DNA from: SFWF01 sp045591645
GTDB taxonomy: Bacteria; Bacillota; Clostridia; Oscillospirales; Acutalibacteraceae
Assembly: GCA_045591645.1 (NCBI GenBank)
Contig: JAZNTG010000024.1
Coordinates: forward strand, 1 to 18,349
Length of the DNA: 18,349 bases
Direction: 5' to 3'
Part shown: positions 1 to 6,956 of the stretch, one piece after another
Numbering within the stretch: the stretch's first letter is position 1
How the letters are laid out: each line of letters starts with the position of its first letter
The notes under the pieces: model-generated
What the model was told of the DNA's origin: nothing
Seen by the model: the letters and a program-made list of their open reading frames with translations, nothing else
Databases searched by the model: none
Position numbers and translations under genes: made by a program

Positions 1-141
1 AGAATAGTAATGGCTTTCTCGGTCGCGGCGGCTTATGCCGACGGCGAGAGCGTTATTTCCGACTCTGAAGCGTCAGCTAAATCTTACCCCGAGTTTTTTG
101 AAAGCTTTAACAGTTTGGAGGGAATAGCAAATGAGATCTGA
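1..141 (+). CDS. aroA: 3-phosphoshikimate 1-carboxyvinyltransferase (EPSP synthase), 3' end only
   Basis: The window opens inside a reading frame of 46 codons plus a TGA stop at 139-141. The peptide begins RIVMAFSVAAAYADGESVI and continues SDSEASAKSYPEFFESFNSL. This matches the C-terminus of the EPSP synthase family, where an R-x-AMA-type helix is followed by a conserved K-S-[YF]-P-x-F-[FW] segment. The enzyme joins shikimate 3-phosphate and phosphoenolpyruvate to make EPSP, the substrate of the next gene, aroC. The stop lies 11 bases inside aroC, so translation of the two is probably coupled. Only the last tenth or so of the protein is present, so active-site residues cannot be checked. The call rests on the short C-terminal motif plus the neighbouring pathway genes. 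Confidence 0.85.
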   Translation, partial: RIVMAFSVAAAYADGESVISDSEASAKSYPEFFESFNSLEGIANEI

Positions 142-1222
142 TATTGGAAACGCAGTTCGGCTTACCGTTTTCGGCGAAAGCCACGGACCTGCTATCGGCG
201 CGGTGGTTGAGGGACTGCCTGCAGGACATAGGATAGATTTTGACTTTATGCTTTCCCAAATGGCAAGAAGAGCACCGGGCAGAGACAAGTCTACTACCTC
301 GCGTAAGGAAGCCGACCTTCCCGAAATTCTTTCGGGCGTTCAGGACTCAGTTACCACAGGGGCACCGCTTGCTCTAATCATCAAAAACAACAATACAAAA
401 TCGGGCGATTATGATAATCTGAAAGTAAATCCCCGACCCTCTCATTCCGACTATGCCGCTTATGTTAAGTATGAAGGTATGAACGATGTAAGAGGCGGAG
501 GACATTTCTCAGGCAGACTTACCGCTCCCATAGTTGCAGTCGGCGCTATCTGCAAGGGAATACTTAAAGAAAAGGGAATTACCGTCGGCGGACATATCAG
601 CAGTATCGGCGCGGTATCGGATAAGCCTTTTGACTATGTTAATATATCGTCAGAAGAGCTTGATTATCTTTCAAAAGAGTTCTTTGCCCTTAATGACAAA
701 ACCGTCGAAGCGGCTATGCGTGAAGAAATTGAGAATGCAAGAATGAATCTTGACTCAATCGGCGGCACGGTAGAGCTTGCCGCAGTAGGTGTACCGGTTG
801 GCATCGGAAACCCGATGTTTATGGGAGTTGAGAATGTAATCTCAAATATTCTTTACGGAATTCCTGCTGTAAAAGGGGTTTCGTTCGGCCGAGGCTTTGA
901 ATACGGCCTTATGCGCGGAAGCGAAGCCAATGACGATATGTATTACGATGAAAACGGCAAGGTGCGTACCGTTACCAATAACTGCGGCGGAATTACGGGC
1001 GGCATCACCAACGGTATGCCGATAATCGTAAAAGCGGCTCTGAAGCCGACTCCTTCTATTGCGCAGAACCAGAAGACCGTAAATCTCAGAACAGGTAAAA
1101 ATGAAAACCTCAATATAGAGGGCAGACACGACCCCTGTATAGTTGCGAGGGCTTTGCCCGCGCTGGAAGCGGCTTTTGCGATCGGACTCTTGGATCTTCT
1201 GAAAATGGAGGGCAAGCTATGA
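131..1222 (+). CDS. aroC: chorismate synthase
   Basis: This 363-residue protein has the normal length for chorismate synthase, which converts EPSP to chorismate using reduced FMN without net redox change, in the cytoplasm. Family signatures are all present: VFGESHG with His18 near the N-terminus, PRPSHSDY with His105, the glycine-rich RGGGHFSGR block at about 121-129, and GRHDPC with Asp334 near the C-terminus. His18, His105 and Asp334 are the expected catalytic positions. The ATG at 131 is preceded by GGAGG at 117-121, lies inside the end of aroA, and gives the standard N-terminus. The stop overlaps the pheA start as ATGA. There is no flavin reductase domain, so this is the monofunctional form, which needs reduced flavin from elsewhere. 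The identification is secure. Confidence 0.97.
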   Translation: MRSDIGNAVRLTVFGESHGPAIGAVVEGLPAGHRIDFDFMLSQMARRAPGRDKSTTSRKEADLPEILSGVQDSVTTGAPLALIIKNNNTKSGDYDNLKVNPRPSHSDYAAYVKYEGMNDVRGGGHFSGRLTAPIVAVGAICKGILKEKGITVGGHISSIGAVSDKPFDYVNISSEELDYLSKEFFALNDKTVEAAMREEIENARMNLDSIGGTVELAAVGVPVGIGNPMFMGVENVISNILYGIPAVKGVSFGRGFEYGLMRGSEANDDMYYDENGKVRTVTNNCGGITGGITNGMPIIVKAALKPTPSIAQNQKTVNLRTGKNENLNIEGRHDPCIVARALPALEAAFAIGLLDLLKMEGKL

Positions 1223-2352
1223 GTCTTGAAGATATAAGAAAAGATATCGATGAGTTAGACCGCGAACTTATACCGCTTCTAAAAAAGCGTATGGACTGCT
1301 CGCTGAAGGTTGCCGAGGTAAAAAAGGCTGAAGGATTGCCTATTTATCACCCCGGCAGAGAGCGGGAGATTCTTGACCGCGTGAACGCGGCTGGCGGAGA
1401 ATACGGCAGATATATCGAATCGGTCTACCGCGAGCTTATGAGCGTCAGTCGCGAGGCGCAGCAGGCAGAGATGACGGGTATCGGTCAGCTTGCAGAGGAT
1501 ATCAAAGCCGCAAGCAGTAATATTAAGAAGAATGTGACCGTTGCCTGTCAGGGTATAGAGGGTGCCTTTTCCAATATCGCCGCTATAAATCTGCACGCTG
1601 ACAGTAATATTAAATTCTTTCCCACCTTTGAAGATGTTTTCAAAGCGGTCGAAAATGACGAGGCTGCTTACGGCGTCGTACCTGTAGAGAATTCCAATGC
1701 GGGCTCGGTAATAGAGGTCTATGACCTTATACTTAAGTACCGCTTTTATATCGTTTCGGCGGCAGAGCTTGAGGTCAACGAAAACCTGCTTGGGATCAAG
1801 GGTGCTACGGTCGGCGATATTAAAACAGTGTATTCTCATCCGCAGGCGCTCGCTCAGTCGGACGAGTTTATAAAGGAGAGGGGGATAACCCCCATCCAAT
1901 ATACAAATACCGCTATGGCGGCAAAGCTGGTCAGCGATATGAAGGATAAAGCTGTCGGTGCGATAGGTTCGACCCTTGCGGCAAAGCTTTACGGACTTGA
2001 TATAGTAGTTCCGAAGGTCCAGACTATAAAGCATAATTGCACAAGATTTATAACTATCTCCAAGGAGCTCACGATCCCTGAAGAAGCAAACAAGATAAGC
2101 GTGGTTTTCTCGCTTCCTCACACTGTAGGCGCGCTGCAAAGAGTGCTTGACCGATTTAGTATGAATGGACTGAATCTTACAAAGATTGAATCGCGGGCAG
2201 CCCGAAACGGTAAATTCGAATATCTTTTTTATCTTGACTTTTCAGGCAATTTGAAGGATTATAATACAGTAGCGTTTATATCTTCTTTGGAAGATGAACT
2301 TCCCGATTTTACCTTCCTCGGAAACTATAACGAGAAGCTTATCAAAGAATAA
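1219..2352 (+). CDS. pheA: bifunctional chorismate mutase / prephenate dehydratase (P-protein)
   Basis: This 377-residue protein has three domains. Residues 1-90 are an AroQ-type chorismate mutase (DIRKDIDELDREL, then LLKKRM and the YHPGRERE segment). Residues 106-285 are prephenate dehydratase, with the CQGIEGAFSN entry loop, VVPVENSNAGSV at 153-164, SHPQAL at 206-211 and the catalytic TRF at 275-277. Residues 292-367 are an ACT regulatory domain. Together they take chorismate to prephenate and then to phenylpyruvate, the phenylalanine precursor. The ACT motifs read GALQ (304-307) and ESRA (324-327), where many P-proteins have GALV and ESRP; feedback inhibition by phenylalanine is still likely but not proven. 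The gene overlaps aroC by four bases, with a GGAGG site about seven bases before the start. Confidence 0.95.
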   Translation: MSLEDIRKDIDELDRELIPLLKKRMDCSLKVAEVKKAEGLPIYHPGREREILDRVNAAGGEYGRYIESVYRELMSVSREAQQAEMTGIGQLAEDIKAASSNIKKNVTVACQGIEGAFSNIAAINLHADSNIKFFPTFEDVFKAVENDEAAYGVVPVENSNAGSVIEVYDLILKYRFYIVSAAELEVNENLLGIKGATVGDIKTVYSHPQALAQSDEFIKERGITPIQYTNTAMAAKLVSDMKDKAVGAIGSTLAAKLYGLDIVVPKVQTIKHNCTRFITISKELTIPEEANKISVVFSLPHTVGALQRVLDRFSMNGLNLTKIESRAARNGKFEYLFYLDFSGNLKDYNTVAFISSLEDELPDFTFLGNYNEKLIKE

Positions 2353-2379
2353 CATTATATATAGGTATTGGTGATAAAA

Positions 2380-3813
2380 ATGGCTAATGATAAAAAAGTA
2401 ACCGCAATAACCTCTATGGAGGAGGACTTTGCAAAATGGTATACCGACGTAGTGCTGAAAGCTGAGCTTATTGACTACGCATCTGTCAAGGGATGTATGA
2501 TAATCCGCCCCTACGGCTGGGCTATTTGGGAGAACATCCAGAAAATACTTGACGGAATGTTTAAGGAAACGGGACACGAAAATGTTTCAATGCCTATGTT
2601 CATTCCTGAGAGTCTTCTGCAGAAGGAAAAGGATCACGTTGAGGGCTTTGCTCCTGAGGTCGCTTGGGTGACCCACGGCGGAAGTGAAAGATTAGAGGAG
2701 AGAATGTGTGTAAGGCCTACCTCCGAGACCCTCTTCTGCGACCACTATAAAAATATAATTCATTCTTGGCGCGATCTGCCCAAGCTCTATAATCAGTGGT
2801 GCAGTGTTGTGCGTTGGGAAAAGACCACCCGTCCCTTCTTGCGCTCACGCGAGTTTCATTGGCAGGAGGGTCATACAATCCATGCAACTGCCGCCGAGGC
2901 AGAAGCAGAGACTATCCAGATGCTCAACGTATATGCTGAGTTCGCAGAGCGTTATCTTGCTATGCCCGTTATCAAGGGCGTCAAGACCGAGAAAGAGCGT
3001 TTTGCAGGCGCTGTCAACACCTATACCATCGAGGCTATGATGCACGACGGTAAGGCTCTTCAGTCGGGAACCTCACACTTCTTCGGCGACGGCTTTGCAA
3101 AGGCTTTCGGAATTCAGTTCGCCGATAAGGATAATAAACTTTCTACTCCGTTCCAGACCTCATGGGGTGTTTCGACCCGTCTTATCGGCGCAATTATTAT
3201 GACCCATGGTGATGATAACGGACTTGTATTGCCTCCTGCAGTAGCTCCGATTCAGACGATAGTCATCCCGATCGCTTCTCATAAAGAGGGCGTCATCGAA
3301 AAGGCTTGCGAGGTTACTGAGAGACTGAAGAAGATATGCAGAGCAAAGATAGATGTGTCCGACAACTCTCCCGGCTGGAAGTTTGCAGAGTATGAGATGA
3401 AGGGCGTGCCGCTTCGTCTTGAGCTTGGCCCCCGCGATATTGAAAACAATCAGTGCGTAGTAGTACGCAGAGACAACGGCGAAAAGACGGTTGTTTCTCT
3501 TGATGAGCTCGAAACAGTTATCCCCGAGATGCTCGACAAGGTTCGCGACGGACTTTATGAAAAGGCTCTCGCAAATAGAACATCTAAGACCTACGAGGCA
3601 AAGACTCTCAATGAGATGATCGAGATAGCCGACTCTAAACCGGGCTTTATCAAGGCTATGTGGTGTGAGGAAAGAGAATGTGAAGAAGCCCTCAAAGAGA
3701 AAGCAGGGGTTTCTTCCAGATGTATGCCCTTTGAGCAGGAAGAAATTACTGCTAATTGTGTCTGCTGCGGCAAGCCTGCTAAAAAGATGGTTTATTGGGG
3801 TAAAGCGTATTAA
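2380..3813 (+). CDS. proS: prolyl-tRNA synthetase, archaeal/eukaryal-type
   Basis: This class II synthetase of 477 residues charges tRNA-Pro with proline in the cytoplasm. Motif 2 lies at about 145-161 (RWEKTTRPFLRSREFHW) and motif 3 at about 262-285 (GVSTRLIGAI, then GLVLPPAVAP). The anticodon-binding domain starts near 292. A C-terminal zinc-type domain has C429, C434, C448, C460 and C462/C463, and the protein ends in Tyr. This layout, with no long editing insertion between motifs 2 and 3, is the archaeal/eukaryal ProRS form found in many Clostridia rather than the E. coli form. I chose the ATG at 2380 because GGTGAT lies just upstream and the protein then starts MANDKK; an in-frame TTG at 2368 would add four residues but has no ribosome binding site. 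It follows pheA by 27 bases. Confidence 0.95.
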   Translation: MANDKKVTAITSMEEDFAKWYTDVVLKAELIDYASVKGCMIIRPYGWAIWENIQKILDGMFKETGHENVSMPMFIPESLLQKEKDHVEGFAPEVAWVTHGGSERLEERMCVRPTSETLFCDHYKNIIHSWRDLPKLYNQWCSVVRWEKTTRPFLRSREFHWQEGHTIHATAAEAEAETIQMLNVYAEFAERYLAMPVIKGVKTEKERFAGAVNTYTIEAMMHDGKALQSGTSHFFGDGFAKAFGIQFADKDNKLSTPFQTSWGVSTRLIGAIIMTHGDDNGLVLPPAVAPIQTIVIPIASHKEGVIEKACEVTERLKKICRAKIDVSDNSPGWKFAEYEMKGVPLRLELGPRDIENNQCVVVRRDNGEKTVVSLDELETVIPEMLDKVRDGLYEKALANRTSKTYEAKTLNEMIEIADSKPGFIKAMWCEERECEEALKEKAGVSSRCMPFEQEEITANCVCCGKPAKKMVYWGKAY

Positions 3814-3834
3814 TTATATAAATTAGGTGATATT

Positions 3835-4620
3835 ATGACCGATTTAGAACTTATAAGAAGTAAAAAAGGCTTTATTTGTGATATGGACGGTGTTATTTAT
3901 CACGGGAGCCAGCTGCTTCCTTCTACAAAAAAATTTGTGGAGTGGTTGCAGAAGGAGAATAAGCAATTTCTCTTTTTAACAAACTCCAGTGTGCGAAGTC
4001 GTACCGAGCTTCGTCAAAAGCTGCAGCGAATGGGTATGGATATAGAGGAGCATCATTTTTATACTTCGGCTATTGCCACTGCCCGTTTCCTTGCGAAGCA
4101 AAAACCAAATTGCAGTGTTTACTGTATTGGTGAAGCGGGGCTTTTGAATGCGATTTATGAAGAAGGACTCACCGTTAATGATGTGAATCCTGATTATGTT
4201 GTTGTAGGCCCTACGGAGAATTACAGCTTTTTAAATATGGCAAAGGCGGTAGACCTTGTAAATAAAGGGGCGAAGCTTATCGGCACAAATCCTGACACAA
4301 CAGCACCCATGGAGGGTGGAGTAATAATTCCTGACTGCAAGGCTCTTGTAGCACCGATTGAGATTGCTACTGGCAAACAGGCATATTACCTCGGCAAGCC
4401 AAATCCGCTTATGATGCGTTCGGGCTTTCATAGGCTCGGTTGCAAATCGGAGGATGCGGTTGTAATCGGCGACAGAATGGATACCGATATAATAGCGGGC
4501 GTCGAGTCGGGCGCGACTACCGTACTTGTTCTTACCGGCGTTTCAAGCCGCAAAACGGTAGAGGAGTTTCCATATAGACCTAATTTTATCCTTAATGATG
4601 TAGGTGAAATAGTAGGGTAG
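3835..4620 (+). CDS. HAD-IIA family (NagD-like) phosphatase
   Basis: This 261-residue protein has the four haloacid dehalogenase motifs. Motif I is CDMDGV with nucleophile Asp16 and acid/base Asp18. Motif II is FLTNSS (Thr49-Asn50). Motif III is Lys188 in YLGKPNP. Motif IV is GDRMDTD at 212-218, which binds magnesium. The spacing leaves a C2-type cap between motifs II and III, as in the HAD-IIA/NagD group of small-molecule phosphatases (nucleotides, p-nitrophenyl phosphate and similar). The physiological substrate cannot be read from sequence, so no gene symbol is given. It starts 21 bases after proS, with AGGTGAT before the ATG resembling the proS site. It is the last gene before the terminator at 4688-4714 and is probably cotranscribed with proS. 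Confidence 0.88.
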   Translation: MTDLELIRSKKGFICDMDGVIYHGSQLLPSTKKFVEWLQKENKQFLFLTNSSVRSRTELRQKLQRMGMDIEEHHFYTSAIATARFLAKQKPNCSVYCIGEAGLLNAIYEEGLTVNDVNPDYVVVGPTENYSFLNMAKAVDLVNKGAKLIGTNPDTTAPMEGGVIIPDCKALVAPIEIATGKQAYYLGKPNPLMMRSGFHRLGCKSEDAVVIGDRMDTDIIAGVESGATTVLVLTGVSSRKTVEEFPYRPNFILNDVGEIVG

Positions 4621-4687
4621 AGGATGTATAATATACCTTATATATAAGGCTCAGAAAATGCACAAAAAAATATTTAAATATTTTAAA

Positions 4688-4714
4688 AAAAACACTTGCA
4701 TTGCAGGTGTTTTT
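4688..4714 (+). terminator. intrinsic terminator after the HAD phosphatase gene
   Basis: Bases 4688-4699 pair with 4703-4714 in a 12-base-pair stem (one T-G wobble at 4696/4706) around the loop ATT. The stem is entered through a run of A (4685-4692) and leaves through TTTTT-rich sequence, so it could terminate in both directions. It lies 68 bases after the phosphatase stop codon and just before the S10 promoter. The loop is short and the U-run is partly inside the stem, so efficiency is uncertain. Confidence 0.7.
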
Positions 4715-4724
4715 GTGTTATTAT
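4696..4724 (+). promoter_or_regulatory. probable sigma-A promoter of the S10 operon
   Basis: TTGCAT at 4696-4701 and TATTAT at 4719-4724 are separated by 17 bases. The -10 box matches 5 of 6 consensus bases and the -35 box 3 of 6. Transcription would start near 4731. The -35 box sits inside the stem of the preceding terminator, so the two signals overlap. This is the best-placed promoter for the long ribosomal protein operon, but it rests on sequence pattern alone. Confidence 0.55.
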
Positions 4725-4730
4725 ATCAGA

Positions 4731-5014
4731 GTACGCTATGTTTGATAATAGCGCCAGATATGCGTTGATGCGGGAGGTGGCCGTCCAAGAGACGGGAAAT
4801 TTCCGCGGAGTATGTCCGATTTTAAACCGGGCGAGGAAGAACTTAGAGTGTGCTGTGCGGCAACTTGCGATGCCGTGTAGCAATGACAGGCGCATTGCGC
4901 CGTCAGCCCCGGAATGACTGCAACCCCAGCCATCCGGTTTTATAATGTACCGTGAAGAAACACACGGCGCGGTGTAAGTTCTGCCCGCAAATCCAACAAG
5001 GAGGAGCAATTGAA
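4731..5014 (+). promoter_or_regulatory. structured 5' leader RNA of the S10 operon
   Basis: No gene is credible in these 284 bases, but they fold locally. Hairpin H1 is 4851-4862 with 4871-4882 (12 pairs including three G-T wobbles, 8-base loop). H2 is 4885-4904 (GGCGC-ATT-GCGCC extended by GAC/GTC with one bulged A). H3 is 4909-4937 (CCGGA/TCCGG outer stem, inner TG/CA and CTG/CAG), followed by TTTTAT. H4 is 4950-4954 with 4963-4967. H5 is 4969-4972 with 4985-4988. The palindrome GGAAATTTCC lies at 4795-4804. Leaders before rpsJ are a known control point: in E. coli, L4 represses its operon there. By analogy this is probably an autoregulatory ribosomal-protein leader; which protein binds it is unknown. 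The rpsJ ribosome binding site AAGGAGG is at 4998-5004. Confidence 0.6.
4909..4943 (+). terminator. possible attenuator hairpin in the S10 leader
   Basis: CCGGA at 4909-4913 pairs with TCCGG at 4933-4937. Inside, TG/CA and CTG/CAG pair, with one bulged A and one A-C mismatch, around the loop CAACCC. TTTTAT follows immediately. An alternative pairing of CCGGG (4827-4831) with CCCGG (4908-4912) would enclose H1 and H2 and exclude this hairpin, giving a simple on/off switch. The U-run is short, so this is tentative. Confidence 0.4.
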
Positions 5015-5326
5015 ATGGCAGTAAAAGAAAAGATCAGAATTCGCATTAAGGGATACGATCACGCGCTTGTAGATCAGGCCGCTGACAAGATCGTAGAGAC
5101 TGCGAAGCGCACTGGCGCAAGAGTTTCGGGACCCGTTCCGCTACCGACCGAGAAGGAAGTAGTTACCATCCTTCGCGCTGTTCATAAGTATAAGGACAGC
5201 CGTGAGCAGTTCGAGACCAGAACCCACAAAAGGCTTATCGACGTTCTCAGACCTTCAAACAAAACTGTTGAGGCTCTGACAAGTCTTGAGCTTCCCGCCG
5301 GCGTAGACATCGAAATTAAGCTTTAA
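5015..5326 (+). CDS. rpsJ: 30S ribosomal protein S10 (uS10, NusE)
   Basis: The 103-residue product has the normal S10 length and sequence (KIRIRIKGYDHALVDQA, SGPVPLPTE, then FETRTHKRLIDVLRP). S10 sits in the head of the small subunit and also acts as NusE in transcription antitermination. The frame stays open upstream to an ATG at 4952, but that extension has no ribosome binding site and is not S10-like. The ATG at 5015 has AAGGAGG about ten bases before it and gives the conserved MAVKEKIRIRI start. It is the first gene of the S10 operon. The last codons and stop form part of an AT-rich hairpin (5312-5330). Confidence 0.97.
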   Translation: MAVKEKIRIRIKGYDHALVDQAADKIVETAKRTGARVSGPVPLPTEKEVVTILRAVHKYKDSREQFETRTHKRLIDVLRPSNKTVEALTSLELPAGVDIEIKL

Positions 5327-5367
5327 TTTCTGAGTCTGCAAGGCAGGTCATGTTGGAGAGATCCAAC
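5312..5367 (+). other. hairpins across the rpsJ stop and the rpsJ-rplC spacer
   Basis: Three stems lie in a row. GAAATTAA (5312-5319) pairs perfectly with TTAATTTC (5323-5330) across the rpsJ stop codon. CTGC (5336-5339) pairs with GCAG (5343-5346). GTTGGA (5352-5357) pairs with TCCAAC (5362-5367) around GAGA, a GNRA tetraloop. None has a U-run, so they are not terminators; mRNA processing, stability or protein binding are possible roles. Confidence 0.45.
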
Positions 5368-5390
5368 CAATAACCAAGGAGGAAAATAAA

Positions 5391-6023
5391 ATGAACAAAG
5401 GTATCATCGGAAAAAAGCTCGGTATGACTCAGCTTTTTGACGCAAACGGAAACGTCGTTCCCGTTACTGTTATTGAAGCAGGCCCCTGTGTCGTTGCTCA
5501 GAAGAAGACAGTAGAAAACGACGGCTACGATGCTATCCAGATCGGCTACGGCGATCTTAAGGCATCTAAGGTAAACAGCCCTATGAAGGGTCACTTTGCT
5601 AAGAATGATGTAGCTCCCAAGAAGGTTCTTCGCGAACTTCGCCTTGAGGACTGCAGCGCTGCAAACGTAGGCGACATCATTAAGGCTGACATTTTCGCAG
5701 AGGGCGACAGCGTAGATGTACGCGGCACCTCAAAGGGTAAGGGCTACGCAGGAACAATCAAGCGTTGGAACTTTGCCCGTCTGAAGGAAACACACGGTAC
5801 CGGTCCTGTACACCGTCACGGCGGTTCTATGGGCGCTTGCTCTTCGCCGTCCAGAGTTTGGAAGGGTAAGAAGATGGCAGGTCACCTCGGTAATGAGCGT
5901 GTAACCGTTCAAAATCTCAAAGTTGTTAAAATCGATGCAGAGAACAACATCATCGCAGTTAAGGGCGCCGTTCCCGGTCCCAAGGGCGGAATCGTAGTTC
6001 TCTTCGACAGCGTAAAGGCTTAA
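5391..6023 (+). CDS. rplC: 50S ribosomal protein L3 (uL3)
   Basis: The 210-residue product has the normal bacterial L3 length. It starts MNKGIIGKKLGMTQLF, carries the RGTSKGKGYAG segment, and has the long loop with THGTGPVHRHGGSMGACSSPSRVWKGKKMAGHLG that reaches toward the peptidyl transferase centre. L3 is one of the first proteins bound during 50S assembly. AAGGAGG lies nine to ten bases before the ATG. The 64-base spacer from rpsJ carries small hairpins. Confidence 0.97.
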   Translation: MNKGIIGKKLGMTQLFDANGNVVPVTVIEAGPCVVAQKKTVENDGYDAIQIGYGDLKASKVNSPMKGHFAKNDVAPKKVLRELRLEDCSAANVGDIIKADIFAEGDSVDVRGTSKGKGYAGTIKRWNFARLKETHGTGPVHRHGGSMGACSSPSRVWKGKKMAGHLGNERVTVQNLKVVKIDAENNIIAVKGAVPGPKGGIVVLFDSVKA

Positions 6024-6039
6024 GGAAGGAGTGTTCTAA

Positions 6040-6663
6040 ATGGCTAATATAGCAGTAGTTGATATGACCGGCAAAAACGTCGGAGAAATCACCTTAAGTG
6101 ATGCAGTATTCGGTATCGAGCCGAACGCAGCAGTAATGCACGAAGCTGTTGTTAATTATCTTGCAAATCAGCGTCAGGGCACACAGTCCACCTTAACCCG
6201 TACTGAGGTTTCCGGCGGCGGCAAGAAGCCCTGGAGACAGAAGGGCACAGGTCACGCTCGTCAGGGTTCGACCAGAGCTCCTCAGTGGAGACACGGCGGT
6301 ATCGTCCATGCTCCGAAGCCGAGAGATTACTCTTATGTAATCAATAAGAAAGAGAGAAGACTTGCTTTGAAGAGCGCTCTTTCAGATAAGGTACTCACCG
6401 GTTCTCTTATCGTTCTCGATGCTCTCGCCGTTGACTCTTACAGCACTAAGACTGTTGCCGCTTGCCTCAAGGCTATCGGCGCAGAAAAGAAGACTCTTAT
6501 CGTCCTCGAGGACAATAACAGCTTCGCAGTTAAGAGCGCGGCAAACATCGCAGGCGTAAAGACCGCTCAGTACAACACTATCAACACCTATGATATTCTT
6601 AATGCTGATTCTCTTGTAATCGTTAAGAATGCAGTAGCTAAGATCGAGGAGGTTTACGCATAA
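6040..6663 (+). CDS. rplD: 50S ribosomal protein L4 (uL4)
   Basis: The 207-residue product matches L4. It has an N-terminal region with MHEAVVNYLANQRQGT, the long tunnel-lining loop rich in Gly and basic residues (GGGKKPWRQKGTGHARQGS, then WRHGG), and a globular C-terminal half with INKKERRLALKSALSDK. L4 lines the nascent-peptide exit tunnel, and in E. coli it also represses the S10 operon through the leader RNA, making it the first candidate ligand for the leader at 4731-5014. GGAAGGAG precedes the start. The stop codon TAA shares its last base with the rplW ATG. Confidence 0.97.
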   Translation: MANIAVVDMTGKNVGEITLSDAVFGIEPNAAVMHEAVVNYLANQRQGTQSTLTRTEVSGGGKKPWRQKGTGHARQGSTRAPQWRHGGIVHAPKPRDYSYVINKKERRLALKSALSDKVLTGSLIVLDALAVDSYSTKTVAACLKAIGAEKKTLIVLEDNNSFAVKSAANIAGVKTAQYNTINTYDILNADSLVIVKNAVAKIEEVYA

Positions 6664-6956
6664 TGTTAGCACACGATATTATAATCGCTCCTGTTATTAC
6701 CGAAAAGAGCATGGCAGGTATCGCTGATAAGAAGTACACCTTCAAGGTTGCAAAGAATGCAGGTAAGGTTGAGATCGCAAATGCGATCGAGGAAGTTTTC
6801 GCTGGCGTAAAGGTTGATAAGGTCAACACCATCAGCGTAAGAGGCCAGGAGAGAAGACGCGGCCGTTACAGCGGCTACACCGCTTCTTGGAAAAAGGCTA
6901 TCGTAACCTTAAAGAAGGATTCCAAGCCGATCGAGTTCTTTGACGGACTGATCTAA
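6663..6956 (+). CDS. rplW: 50S ribosomal protein L23 (uL23)
   Basis: The 97-residue product has L23 features: APVITEKSM near the N-terminus, the YTFKVAKNAGKVEIANAIEEVF helix, and VNTISVRGQERRRGRYSGYTASWKKAIVTL. L23 lies at the tunnel exit and is the docking site for trigger factor and SRP. It overlaps rplD by one base (TAATG), so translation is probably coupled; GAGGAG in the end of rplD can serve as the ribosome binding site. The longest spacer inside the ribosomal operon (99 bases) follows. Confidence 0.97.
   Translation: MLAHDIIIAPVITEKSMAGIADKKYTFKVAKNAGKVEIANAIEEVFAGVKVDKVNTISVRGQERRRGRYSGYTASWKKAIVTLKKDSKPIEFFDGLI

Noticed and set aside
1279..2139. 286-residue open frame on the minus strand inside pheA
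   Set aside because: It is fully antisense to a well-supported pheA with all family motifs, has no recognisable domain and looks like a shadow of pheA codon usage.
4636..4649. CCTTATATATAAGG palindrome as an operator
   Set aside because: It is AT-rich, only 14 bases, and follows the phosphatase stop with no associated regulator; chance is likely.
4738..4917. Small + strand frame in the S10 leader (ATG at 4738, about 59 codons)
   Set aside because: No ribosome binding site lies before the ATG, there is no recognisable sequence, and the region is better explained as structured leader RNA. A regulatory leader peptide is not excluded but not supported.
4941..4946. TATAAT as a second promoter close to rpsJ
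   Set aside because: The matching -35 position (4918-4923, CTGCAA) is poor and lies inside a leader hairpin. The TATTAT promoter at 4719 is better placed.
4952..5014. 21-residue upstream extension of S10
   Set aside because: There is no ribosome binding site before the ATG at 4952, the extension is not S10-like, and the sequence forms leader hairpins. The start at 5015 fits the family.
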